Part shown: in pieces, positions 42,532 to 50,182 of the stretch
Layout: every line of letters starts with the position of its first letter
Numbering within the stretch: position 1 is the stretch's first letter
NCBI RefSeq assembly: GCF_030283205.1
Contig: NZ_JASNWF010000015.1
Span: 1 to 64,000 of the forward strand
Direction: 5' to 3'
DNA: 64,000 bases
Origin: Actinomadura opuntiae
Lineage (GTDB): Bacteria > Actinomycetota > Actinomycetes > Streptosporangiales > Streptosporangiaceae
Position numbers and translations under genes: made by a program
The notes under the pieces: model-generated
What the model saw: only the letters and a program-made list of their open reading frames with translations
Database searches by the model: none
What the model was told of the DNA's origin: nothing

Positions 42532-43962
42532 ATGTCGCTAGGCAACCCGCTCCGAAGTTCGCTGCGCGGCTCCCTGCGGAGCCCGCTGGGCCGCGGCCTG
42601 ACGGCCGGGGGGTCCGCCCTCACGCTCGCCCTCGCCGCGGCCGCCGCCTACCCGGCGGTGCGGGCCGCACACGCCGACGCCGCACCCCCGATCACGGTGC
42701 GATACAAGACCGGCCAGACCAGCGGCAGCGCCGGTGAGATCGAGCCGTGGCTGGAGATCGTCAACACCTCCACCGCACCGATCCCGCTCAGCGCCATCAA
42801 GGTGCGCTACTACTTCACCGCCGACGCCCCGGTCCCCTACACCTTCGCCTGCGCCTGGGCTCGGCCCGGTTGCGCCAACCTCAGCGCGTCCGTCGCGGCG
42901 ATCAGCAACCCCGCCTCCACCGCCGACCATTACCTGCAGATCGGCTTCGCCGCCGGCGCGGGCACCCTCGCGCCCGGTGCCGATACCGGTGACCTGCAAC
43001 TGCGGCTCTACCGCAGCGACTGGCAGAACGTCGACCAGTCCAACGACTACTCCTTCAACGGCGCCGACACCGCGTACACCGCCAACGACCACGTCACCGC
43101 CTATGACGATGGCGCACTCGTATGGGGCACCGACCCCACCGGCGCCAGTCCACCGACCTCCCCACCGCCCACCTCGCCGCCCAGCGGCCAAGCCCTGTTC
43201 GACGACTTCTCCTACGCCGGTCCGAGCGACTCCGGGCTGGCCGCCCACGGGTGGAGCGTGCGCACGGGCGGCGGTGGACCCGGCATCGCGGGCACCTGGT
43301 CGGCCAACGCGATCAGCTTCCCGGCCGACTCCACCGCCCAAGGCGGGAAGGTCATGCAACTTCAGGCCACCACCGACGGCACCATGGCCGGCACCACCCA
43401 GGCCGAGATCGACACCAGCCAGCGTAAGTTCTTCGAAGGCACCTACGCCGCCCGCGTCTACTTCAATGACGCGCCTACCACTGGGCAGGACGGCGACCAC
43501 GTCAACCAGACTTTCTACACCATCACCCCCGACGACTCCCTCTACAGCGAGCTGGACAACGAGTACCTGCCCAACGGTGGCTGGGGCGCGCCCGGCCCGA
43601 CCCTCTACACCACCACTTGGTACAGCGCCGACGCCATGGACCGGCAGACCCACAACGTCATCAACAGCCTGCAGGGATGGCACACGCTCCAGATGACTGT
43701 CAACGCCGGAACCGTCACCTACTACGTCGACGGCCAGCCCTACTTCAGCACCACCGGCAAGTACTACCCCCGCGAAAAGATGACCATCGACTTCAACGAA
43801 TGGTTCATCGACCTACCCTTCACCGGCGCACGAACCTGGAATGAAAAGGTCAACTGGGTCTACTTCAACGCCGGCACCCTCACCCCCGGCCAGGTCACCA
43901 CGGCCGTCAACGGCTACTACGCCAACGGCACCCACTTCACCGACACCGTCCCCAACGGCTGA
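42532..43962 (+). CDS. Secreted protein with N-terminal CBM3 and GH16-like concanavalin domain
   Basis: A 476-residue exported protein. After a signal peptide (core ALTLALAAAAAYPAV, cleavage near HADAAP) comes a family-3 cellulose-binding module (ITVRYKTGQ, EIEPWLEIVNTS, DWQNVDQSNDYSF, GALVWGTDP), a Pro/Thr/Ser linker at about 205-222 and a beta-jelly-roll catalytic-like domain (FDDFSYAGPSD, LQGWHTLQMTVNAGTVTYYVDGQ as two strands). The motif SELDNEYLP fits the ExDxE signature of GH16 nucleophile and acid. Likely acts on a beta-glucan at cellulose-rich walls. The ATG follows GAGGAGAGAAG and a perfect GntR-type palindrome lies 38 bases upstream. Confidence 0.8.
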   Translation: MSLGNPLRSSLRGSLRSPLGRGLTAGGSALTLALAAAAAYPAVRAAHADAAPPITVRYKTGQTSGSAGEIEPWLEIVNTSTAPIPLSAIKVRYYFTADAPVPYTFACAWARPGCANLSASVAAISNPASTADHYLQIGFAAGAGTLAPGADTGDLQLRLYRSDWQNVDQSNDYSFNGADTAYTANDHVTAYDDGALVWGTDPTGASPPTSPPPTSPPSGQALFDDFSYAGPSDSGLAAHGWSVRTGGGGPGIAGTWSANAISFPADSTAQGGKVMQLQATTDGTMAGTTQAEIDTSQRKFFEGTYAARVYFNDAPTTGQDGDHVNQTFYTITPDDSLYSELDNEYLPNGGWGAPGPTLYTTTWYSADAMDRQTHNVINSLQGWHTLQMTVNAGTVTYYVDGQPYFSTTGKYYPREKMTIDFNEWFIDLPFTGARTWNEKVNWVYFNAGTLTPGQVTTAVNGYYANGTHFTDTVPNG

Positions 43963-44348
43963 CCACGACCCGCGCGGCAGCATCCCGAGTTGGACGCCCG
44001 TCCCACGACCGCCCGCCACGCACCGCGCGGTGGGCGGTCTCCAGGCGACCCCCCGGTGCCGGCACCTCGTTCCGGACGCCGCGGCTTGATGGTGCCGGAA
44101 GATCGACAACGTATGGTCACCGGTGACGCAACGGACGACGAACTCTCCTCCGACTACCAACTCGTCGAGATCACCGGCCGTCCGCGACGCCATACAAGCC
44201 GTCCCCACCGGCACCGAGTTCAAGGCGATGCCCGGTGCGGTGATCATCAAATCGGCTTACCATTGCCGACGCTATCAATTTTTTCCAACCGTTCTGAGGC
44301 CGCGCCAAAGGCCAGGACAGCGACCCAGACGCGCGAACCGGCCGGGGA
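43963..44348. other. Intergenic region with possible frameshifted relic
   Basis: After the terminator hairpin, plus-strand DNA at about 44104-44262 has coding-like third positions but changes frame: DELSSDYQLVEITG in one frame, then VRDAIQAVPTGTEFKAMPGAVIIKS in another. I do not recognise the source protein. Nothing else was seen. Confidence 0.3.
44007..44039 (+). terminator. Hairpin after the CBM3-GH16-like gene
   Basis: GACCGCCC (44007-44014) pairs with GGGCGGTC (44032-44039), enclosing the palindrome CACCGCGCGGTG. It lies 45 bases after the stop. No T tract. Confidence 0.5.
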
Positions 44349-45224
44349 TCAACTACCGTGATCGCGGTCCGCCAAGATTTCATCGATCACGCGGAGGTTG
44401 ACCGCAGTTCGCTTCCTGTCCCTGTCGATATCTTCGACCAAGCCGATCAACGCCTTCCATAGCGCCCATCCGCGGGCTCCCGCCCAGATGTCGCGATCCT
44501 GACCGACAGCGCTACGAAATGCCACGCGACTGTCGCCGAAGAACATCGTCCAGGAGATCACCAGATCACACGCAGGATCACCGACCCCCGATGTCCCAAA
44601 ATCGATGACCGCAGCCAGCCTTCCGTCCCGAACCAGCAGATTTCCACTGGCGAGATCGCCGTGGAACCACACCGGCCGTTCCGTCCAGGCCGACGCCAAA
44701 GCGGCGTCCCACATCGCCGACACCCGGTCTGTGACGATACGCCCCTTCAGCCTGGCGATGCAGCGGCGGGTCTCCTCGTCATAATAAGCTGGCGACGTGC
44801 CCCGATAGAAGCTGTGGGCACCCGCCGCCGGTCCGTCCGTTGCATCAACGTCCTGCAGGGCGAGAATGAATCCTGCGACCGACACCGCGAACTCGGACAA
44901 GTCTTCGATGCGGTCGAGCGCCGCAATTTGTCCTTTTACCCAACGGCGAATCGACCAGCTGAACGGGTAGCCGTGCCCCGGGGATCCCTTGACCAGCGGC
45001 GCCGGAATCACAACCGGCAACTTTGGCGCGAGAATAGGCAGCCATCGATGCTCCTTCTCGATCGCCGGAGCGTAGTGCGCTGCGGTCGGAAGGCGCACCG
45101 ACATCTCTTGGCCAAGACGGTAAGTACGGTTGTCCCAACCGTCGATCTCAACCGGCATCACTTTCCCCACGGCGCAACGGATTTTCGCACCGCCGATCTC
45201 GCCGAGCCGGACAACGGTGCGCAT
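44349..45224 (-). CDS. Aminoglycoside-phosphotransferase-family kinase
   Basis: A 291-residue member of the APH/choline-kinase fold. Visible motifs: GWDNRTYRLG with MSVRLP, KEHRWLPILAPKLPVVIPAPL, catalytic loop WFHGDLASGNLLV (HGDxxxxN) and metal-binding VIDFGTSGVGDPACDL. Such proteins phosphorylate aminoglycosides, related antibiotics or small metabolites; substrate cannot be assigned. It begins 62 bases after the LacI repressor gene on the same strand. The roughly 25 residues before GWDN do not resemble the usual N-terminus of this family, so the start may be damaged or mis-chosen; a TTG at 45290 overlapping the repressor stop is an alternative. Confidence 0.8.
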   Translation of the reverse strand: MRTVVRLGEIGGAKIRCAVGKVMPVEIDGWDNRTYRLGQEMSVRLPTAAHYAPAIEKEHRWLPILAPKLPVVIPAPLVKGSPGHGYPFSWSIRRWVKGQIAALDRIEDLSEFAVSVAGFILALQDVDATDGPAAGAHSFYRGTSPAYYDEETRRCIARLKGRIVTDRVSAMWDAALASAWTERPVWFHGDLASGNLLVRDGRLAAVIDFGTSGVGDPACDLVISWTMFFGDSRVAFRSAVGQDRDIWAGARGWALWKALIGLVEDIDRDRKRTAVNLRVIDEILADRDHGS

Positions 45225-45286
45225 TCGCAGGGTACGGTGCAGGCACGGAAGGCGGGGACCGCGAGCGGAGCCGCTAAGGACCCCGC

Positions 45287-46339
45287 TCAAGAGGACTGTC
45301 GCACCACGAGGGTCGGATCGAAGACGACGGAGGTCACCCGGCCGGAGGGTCGCTCGAGCTGGTTGAGCAGCAGGTCGACCATCTCCCCCACCATTTCCTC
45401 CACGGGCTGGCGGACGGTGGTGAGCTGCGGCCGGCCGGCCAGCGCCGCACTGCTGTCGTCGTAACCGACCACGGCCACGTCCTCCGGCACCCGGCGGCCA
45501 TGGTCGCGCAGCACCAGCACCGCACCGTGGGCCATCAGGTCATTGGCGGCGAAGACGCCGTCCACATCCGGGCATTCGCGTAGCAGCCTCTCCATCGCCG
45601 CCTGGCCGCCGGCTTGGGTGAAATCACTCTCAACGAAGCCGACGCATGGAAGGTCGTGCCGAACCAGCGCCTCCTGAAAGCCGACCAGGCGTTCCTGCGC
45701 AGCAGGAACATCGAGAGGGCCGGCGATGGCGGCGATTCTTGTCCGCCCCCGTGACACCAGGTGATCGGCTGCCAGTTTCGCCCCGTCGCGGTGCGCGCAG
45801 TCGACATAGCTGGTGCGAACCGGCTGTGTCGGTTTGGCGAACAAGACGGTGGGCTGCCCGGCGTCGACCAGCATTCGCGGCAGCGGATCACTGCCTCGCA
45901 TGGACACGACCAGCGCTCCGTCGCAACTGCCCTCTCGCAGACGCGCCACCACCTCGGAACGAGCTCCCGGGCTGTCGGCCAGCATGAGGACCAGTTGGCT
46001 GCCCCGAGACCGCAAGGAACCCAATGCTCCTGCGACCACGCGCCCGAAGAAGGGGTCCTCGAACAGCGCGGGCGCAGGCTCCTCTCGGCTCTCTTCTTCA
46101 CCGACTCCGGAGATGATCAAAGCCACTGTGCCGGTGCGCCGCGTCACCAGCGAGCGGGCTGCTCGGTTGGGCGCATACCCCGTGGTGGCCACGGCCTTCC
46201 AGACGGCCTCCTGAATCTCGGGGCTGACATTGCGTATCCCGTTGACCACTCGCGAGACCGTGGCCCGTGACACGCCGGCCACCCGAGCGACATCTTCCAA
46301 GGTGGGCGTCCCCTGTGCGCTCCGGCCCCCGTTGCTCAT
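45287..46339 (-). CDS. LacI-family repressor, CebR-like, probable beta-glucan regulator
   Basis: A 350-residue repressor with helix-turn-helix TLEDVARVAGVSRATVSRVVNG, hinge NRAARSLVTRRT and a sugar-sensing domain (FEDPFFGRVVAGALGSL, VFAANDLMAHGAVLVL, VVGYDDSSAALAGRPQLTTVRQP). ATG at 46339 is preferred; its own promoter region carries GGGAGAGCGTTCTCC at 46359-46373, consistent with autorepression. The same palindrome type lies at 49874, 50128 and 36119. In Streptomyces CebR and its relatives bind such GAGCGCTC-centred sites and respond to cellobiose or laminaribiose-type sugars. Confidence 0.88.
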   Translation of the reverse strand: MSNGGRSAQGTPTLEDVARVAGVSRATVSRVVNGIRNVSPEIQEAVWKAVATTGYAPNRAARSLVTRRTGTVALIISGVGEEESREEPAPALFEDPFFGRVVAGALGSLRSRGSQLVLMLADSPGARSEVVARLREGSCDGALVVSMRGSDPLPRMLVDAGQPTVLFAKPTQPVRTSYVDCAHRDGAKLAADHLVSRGRTRIAAIAGPLDVPAAQERLVGFQEALVRHDLPCVGFVESDFTQAGGQAAMERLLRECPDVDGVFAANDLMAHGAVLVLRDHGRRVPEDVAVVGYDDSSAALAGRPQLTTVRQPVEEMVGEMVDLLLNQLERPSGRVTSVVFDPTLVVRQSS

Positions 46340-46358
46340 GATGGCTTTATAGCAGGCT

Positions 46359-46374
46359 GGGAGAGCGTTCTCCA
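46359..46374. promoter_or_regulatory. Operator GGGAGAGCGTTCTCCA before the repressor gene
   Basis: A near-palindrome (one mismatched pair in the centre) 20 bases upstream of the repressor start codon. It matches the perfect site at 49874-49889 in all but two positions, so it is a probable autoregulatory site. Confidence 0.7.
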
Positions 46375-46826
46375 AGAGGTCTTCGGCTCTTCGATGCTCA
46401 AGCGCGCGGATGGCGAGTCCACTGTGAGCCGGGCAAGGGGCAGGTTAACCCGCTGCCCACCTCGCGAAGGTTCTCACGAGCGAGTTTCTCGAGGCATGTC
46501 GAATCGACCGTTCTCCCGGCGTGAGCATGGTGCCTCGGAGCCGGAACCCCGACGGGCGCAGGGTTGCTTTCTCCCGCGACCCCCTACAACTCGCGATTAG
46601 GGTGCTGCCATTCTCCAGCGGGAGCGCTCTTTCCCTAACTACTGGGATTCCATGGGGTCGGTGCTCTTGCCGAGGGGCCGGGGGGCTGGCACGCGCTTGC
46701 GGAGCTCGTGCGCTGGCAGGGGCGGCCGCTGCGGTCCGGGGATCGCCCGAACCGCAGCGGCTCGTCAGCCCGTCACCCATGGCCAGTCCGTATTCCCAAC
46801 GACATGGGCTGGGGCAAGCGTGTGTC
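46375..46826. other. Intergenic region with an isolated GGGAGCGCTC site
   Basis: No gene was recognised. GGGAGCGCTC at 46621-46630, preceded by the A/T-rich CTCGCGATTAGGG, is another copy of the regulon core. It has no obvious target, because the genes on both sides read leftwards and the upstream neighbour ends at 46827. It may mark a deleted gene. Confidence 0.45.
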
Positions 46827-48584
46827 TCAGTTGTAAATACCGAACTCGTAGAGGGAGTAGCCGTACGCGGTGCCGCGGGCGGTGCCATTTATGCGGACGT
46901 AGCGGCCGCTGCCGTTGACATCGAAGTCGTCAATGCCGCCGTTGCCGTCGGTCACCTGGTGGATGGTCTGCCAGTTCGTTCCGTCGTCGGAGGTCTGGAT
47001 GGTGTAGGCCTTGGCGTAGGAGGTCTCCCAGTTGAGCTGGATGTGCCGGAACGATTGGATGGAGCCGAGGTCGACCTGGAGCCACTGCGGATCGCTCCAG
47101 TCACTGGCCCAGCGGGTCTGGGAATTGCCGTCGACGGCGCCGGCGGCGGTGCAGGGGCAGTCACCACCGCCGGTCTGGTAGGAGGAGGCCGTGGCGGTCT
47201 TGCCCAGGGCGATGTCGGTGCCATCGACGGGGGGCGCCACCACACGCACGGAGCGGCTCTCGATGCCCATGTTGCCATTGCCGTCGGTGACCTTGAGGTA
47301 GATCTTCCAGGCACCGGTCTTGTCCGGGGCGGTGACCTTGAAATGGCCGGAGCCTTCGTCGGTGGACTGCAGCGGCGTCAGGTCCTTGCCCTTGTCGACG
47401 TACATGCTGTTGCCCAGGACCTGGTAGGACAGGGCGTCCCCGTCGGGGTCGGTGACCTTGGTGGTGAGGGTGAGGTCGCCGCCGGCGGGGACCATGGAGG
47501 CGTCGCCGTCGATGCTCATCGCCGAGATGACGGGCGGGGTGTTGTCGTGGGAGGTGTCGCCGCCGTAGGCCTTCTTCACGGCGTAGTACGACAGCCGCTT
47601 GAGATCGGCGGGCCGGAGGTTGAACCAGATGCCGCCGAAGTCGTTCTCGGTGCCGTAGTGGAACATCGTGGCGCCGAGCGCGACGCCCTTATGGCCGGTG
47701 ATACAGCCCCATGCCTTGGTGTACCCGTCGGCTTTGCCCTGATCGGTGGGCTCGTCGGGGATGCCGTTGGCGTCGTTGGGCACCTCCCACTCGCCGGCCG
47801 GCCCTGTTTCGGTGACGATGTACGGCTTGGTGTAGCCCCCTTGTTCCCAGGCGGCCTTGACATCGCACACCGCCCGGTAGGCGTTGACGGCGTACAGGTC
47901 GAGGTCGGGGGCGTTCTTCTTGAAGTAGGGCCAGGCGCCGACCCATGCGTCGGTGGAGGTGACGGGGTGGTCGGGGTCGATGGAGTGGATCTCCTTGGCG
48001 ATGTCGTCGACGAAGGAGGTGTAGGCGTCGCGCTGTTTCTCCAGTTCGTCCCCGCTGTAGCAGTTCTGCAGGCCGAGCACCGACTCGTTGCCGACGTCCC
48101 ACATCAGCACGCCCGGGTTGTCCTTGTAGGTCTGGACCCACTTGGGGAATTCCTCGAGCATCTGGTTCTTGTAGGCGGTGTCGGTGACGTAGTTGACGCA
48201 GCCGCCGCTGCCTGGGCCGCCGCCGGGCTGCAGCCAGAAGCCGGCGATGACCTTGATGCCGTGAGCGGCCGCCGAGTCGAAGAGGGGCTTGCTGGTGGCG
48301 TCGGTGCCCCACGTGCGGATCGTGTTGACGCCCATGGACTGCAGATCGGGCATGTACTTGTCGGCGTCCGCGATGGACGGCCCCCAGGTCAGGCCCTTGA
48401 TCTCGTACGGGGAGCCGTTCACCGAGAGCTGCCAGTCGCCCTGTGAACCGGTCACTTTCACGACGTCGCCGGCAGCCTTGGCCTGCTGGGCGGGGAGCGC
48501 GATCATCCCCGCGGCGAGCAGGCCCGCGGCGAGCGAGGCGGCCACGCGCCCGGATGACGGGCGGTGCGTGCGAAGCGTGTTCAT
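46827..48584 (-). CDS. Secreted GH-A-type (GH2/GH72-like barrel) glycosidase with Ig-like and discoidin (CBM32-type) domains
   Basis: A 585-residue exported protein; signal peptide to about residue 38 (PAQQAKAAGD). The barrel (EIKGLTWGPSIADADKYMPDL in part, MGVNTIRTWGTD, VIAGFWLQPGG) has candidate acid/base Glu167 in MWDVGNES and candidate nucleophile Glu259 in IVTETGPAGEW. An Ig-like domain follows at about 350-455 and a discoidin domain closes the protein (KTATASSYQ, QTRWASDWSDPQWLQVDLG, FRHIQLNWETSYAKAYTIQ). It lies 51 bases after the DUF1996 gene, likely in one operon under the palindrome at 49874. Beta-1,3-glucan remodelling or hydrolysis is the best guess from context. Confidence 0.75.
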   Translation of the reverse strand: MNTLRTHRPSSGRVAASLAAGLLAAGMIALPAQQAKAAGDVVKVTGSQGDWQLSVNGSPYEIKGLTWGPSIADADKYMPDLQSMGVNTIRTWGTDATSKPLFDSAAAHGIKVIAGFWLQPGGGPGSGGCVNYVTDTAYKNQMLEEFPKWVQTYKDNPGVLMWDVGNESVLGLQNCYSGDELEKQRDAYTSFVDDIAKEIHSIDPDHPVTSTDAWVGAWPYFKKNAPDLDLYAVNAYRAVCDVKAAWEQGGYTKPYIVTETGPAGEWEVPNDANGIPDEPTDQGKADGYTKAWGCITGHKGVALGATMFHYGTENDFGGIWFNLRPADLKRLSYYAVKKAYGGDTSHDNTPPVISAMSIDGDASMVPAGGDLTLTTKVTDPDGDALSYQVLGNSMYVDKGKDLTPLQSTDEGSGHFKVTAPDKTGAWKIYLKVTDGNGNMGIESRSVRVVAPPVDGTDIALGKTATASSYQTGGGDCPCTAAGAVDGNSQTRWASDWSDPQWLQVDLGSIQSFRHIQLNWETSYAKAYTIQTSDDGTNWQTIHQVTDGNGGIDDFDVNGSGRYVRINGTARGTAYGYSLYEFGIYN

Positions 48585-48635
48585 GCGGATACCTCCTACG
48601 GGGTGGGAGTGATGGAGGTGAGCAGCGATTCGGCT

Positions 48636-49760
48636 TTAGGTTGCGGACGGTCGGGGCAGCTCGTAGTTCTCGTCGAGCGCCGCACCCGCCTCCGGGTGGG
48701 TCTGGTCGTAGCCGCGGGCGTCGCACTGCAGGCCCCCGACGATGCAGTGGTCGACCAGCGCCTTGAGCGTCGCGTCGTCCCATGCGTTGAAGAAGTCGTA
48801 GTGGAAGGAGTAGCTCGGTCCACTGGCCAGCCGTAGCCGGGCGAGGTCTCCGTTGACCGGGAACGCCATTTTGAACTCGATCATCGGCAGCGCGACCGGA
48901 TGGTCAGCCGGGCAGACGTTGTCGTTGGTACCGGGCTTGACCTGGGGGTAGGCCATGTGGCTCTTGTGGTCCGGCGTGTCCAGGTATTTTCCGTCCCAGC
49001 AACTGGGGGCCTGGAAGCGGATGTTGAGCTGGACGTCTGCGGTGCTGGGGCAGTCGGTGGGGAAGGCGACGTTGAAGTAGCTGTTGCCGCATTCCCAGCC
49101 TTCGACGAAACCGGGGCTGTTGCGGAATTCGTCGGCCGTCTGCATGGGACTGCCCACGACGAACCGGAGGCCTTTGGGGAAGGGCCGGACGCTGGTGTAG
49201 TCGGTGACGCCGGCCTTGTAGTAGATCGTCTGCGGGCCGACCGGAAGCACCGGTGTGTCGCCGTTGAACAGGGTGGGCATCCAGTAGCCGGACTTGTCCC
49301 CGGGGGCCTTGCAGGTCGTGGTGCCCGCGTCGAGCGACGCCGTTGTGCTGTAGGCGTCGGTGGTGGTGTTGCCCATGAACGTGTGATCATGGGATTTGCC
49401 GGGCTGCTGCGGGAAGACGATGGGGTCGTCGGGCCTGGTGTGACTCACCGAGCAGTTGGCCTGGAACTCGTGGAAGTAGCGGTGGGGCGGGTCCTGGGTG
49501 GAGGGTGTGACGCCCGTGACCGGCGGATTCACGGGAATGTAGCCGTCGCCGTCAGGGTCGTCGGGTGAGGAGGCCGTTGACGCCGGCATGGCGTGCACCT
49601 GACGCATCACCTGCCCGTGATGCGGCGCCATCTGGGCGTTCATGGGCACGGTCGCGGCATTGGCGCTGAGGGCGTGCACGCCCAAGCCGATCGAGGTCAG
49701 AACCAGCGTGCCGGACACGAGCAGGCGGGCTATGGGGATGAATTTCGATCTCCGCAGCAT
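48636..49760 (-). CDS. Secreted DUF1996-domain protein
   Basis: A 374-residue exported protein. The N-terminal signal (LLVSGTLVLTSIGLGVHALSAN, cleavage after NAA) is followed by a His/Met-rich stretch (MAPHHGQVMRQVHAM) and then DUF1996: FHEFQANCSVSHTRPDDPIVFP, SHDHTFMGNTTTDAYS, GYWMPTLFNGDTPV, GWECGNSYFNVAFP, APSCWDGKYLDTPDHKSHMAYP. The conserved histidines and cysteines could bind metal. The domain is known from fungi and actinobacteria but has no agreed activity. It is first gene of an operon with a GH-A enzyme, downstream of a perfect CebR-like palindrome and divergent from GH55, which links it to beta-glucan use. Confidence 0.85.
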   Translation of the reverse strand: MLRRSKFIPIARLLVSGTLVLTSIGLGVHALSANAATVPMNAQMAPHHGQVMRQVHAMPASTASSPDDPDGDGYIPVNPPVTGVTPSTQDPPHRYFHEFQANCSVSHTRPDDPIVFPQQPGKSHDHTFMGNTTTDAYSTTASLDAGTTTCKAPGDKSGYWMPTLFNGDTPVLPVGPQTIYYKAGVTDYTSVRPFPKGLRFVVGSPMQTADEFRNSPGFVEGWECGNSYFNVAFPTDCPSTADVQLNIRFQAPSCWDGKYLDTPDHKSHMAYPQVKPGTNDNVCPADHPVALPMIEFKMAFPVNGDLARLRLASGPSYSFHYDFFNAWDDATLKALVDHCIVGGLQCDARGYDQTHPEAGAALDENYELPRPSAT

Positions 49761-49873
49761 GGAGACCTCCTGTCACGTCAGTGCGGACAGTGGCGGGGAG
49801 GTTGCGGGGACACGGCATTGTGAAACGACGCCGCGTCACAGACGACCCCGCAGAACGCCGACACTTGCGAGAT

Positions 49874-49889
49874 GGGAGAGCGCTCTCCC
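49874..49889. promoter_or_regulatory. Perfect 16-bp operator GGGAGAGCGCTCTCCC
   Basis: The best copy of the regulon palindrome in the window, 114 bases before the DUF1996 start codon. It is centred on CG as LacI-family sites are. Confidence 0.75.
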
Positions 49890-50127
49890 GCTGGGAGTGT
49901 TCCTCTCGCACTGAACCATGTCAATAGGAGGCGAGCATCTCCCTTTCCGGCACCAGCCCACGGCTGGCACCCTCGCAGACATCCCCCACCAGAGGCGCTC
50001 CCAGGTAGTTGCTGCTATGGGCTGCTGATTCTCGAGTCCTGGACAGCGGCGAGGAGAACGAAGTCGCCCAATCAGCCCACGTACGGCCCTTGACGCGTCC
50101 GCCACTTGGATGAACCATCTCGAGTCA

Positions 50128-50139
50128 GGAGAGCGCTCC
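50128..50139. promoter_or_regulatory. Operator GGAGAGCGCTCC before the GH55 gene
   Basis: Contains the GAGCGCTC core with nearly symmetrical flanks and lies 44 bases before the GH55 ATG. Confidence 0.7.
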
Positions 50140-50182
50140 CTCAGGATTCCATCGTTCAGTTACCTGAACCAGGAGAACCGCA

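Larger units (their letters stand above)
49761..50182. promoter_or_regulatory. Divergent control region between DUF1996 and GH55 genes
   Basis: The 420 bases hold two operators, 49874-49889 and 50128-50139, one near each gene, and no gene of their own. Each operator lies 45-115 bases from the start codon it probably controls. Confidence 0.65.
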
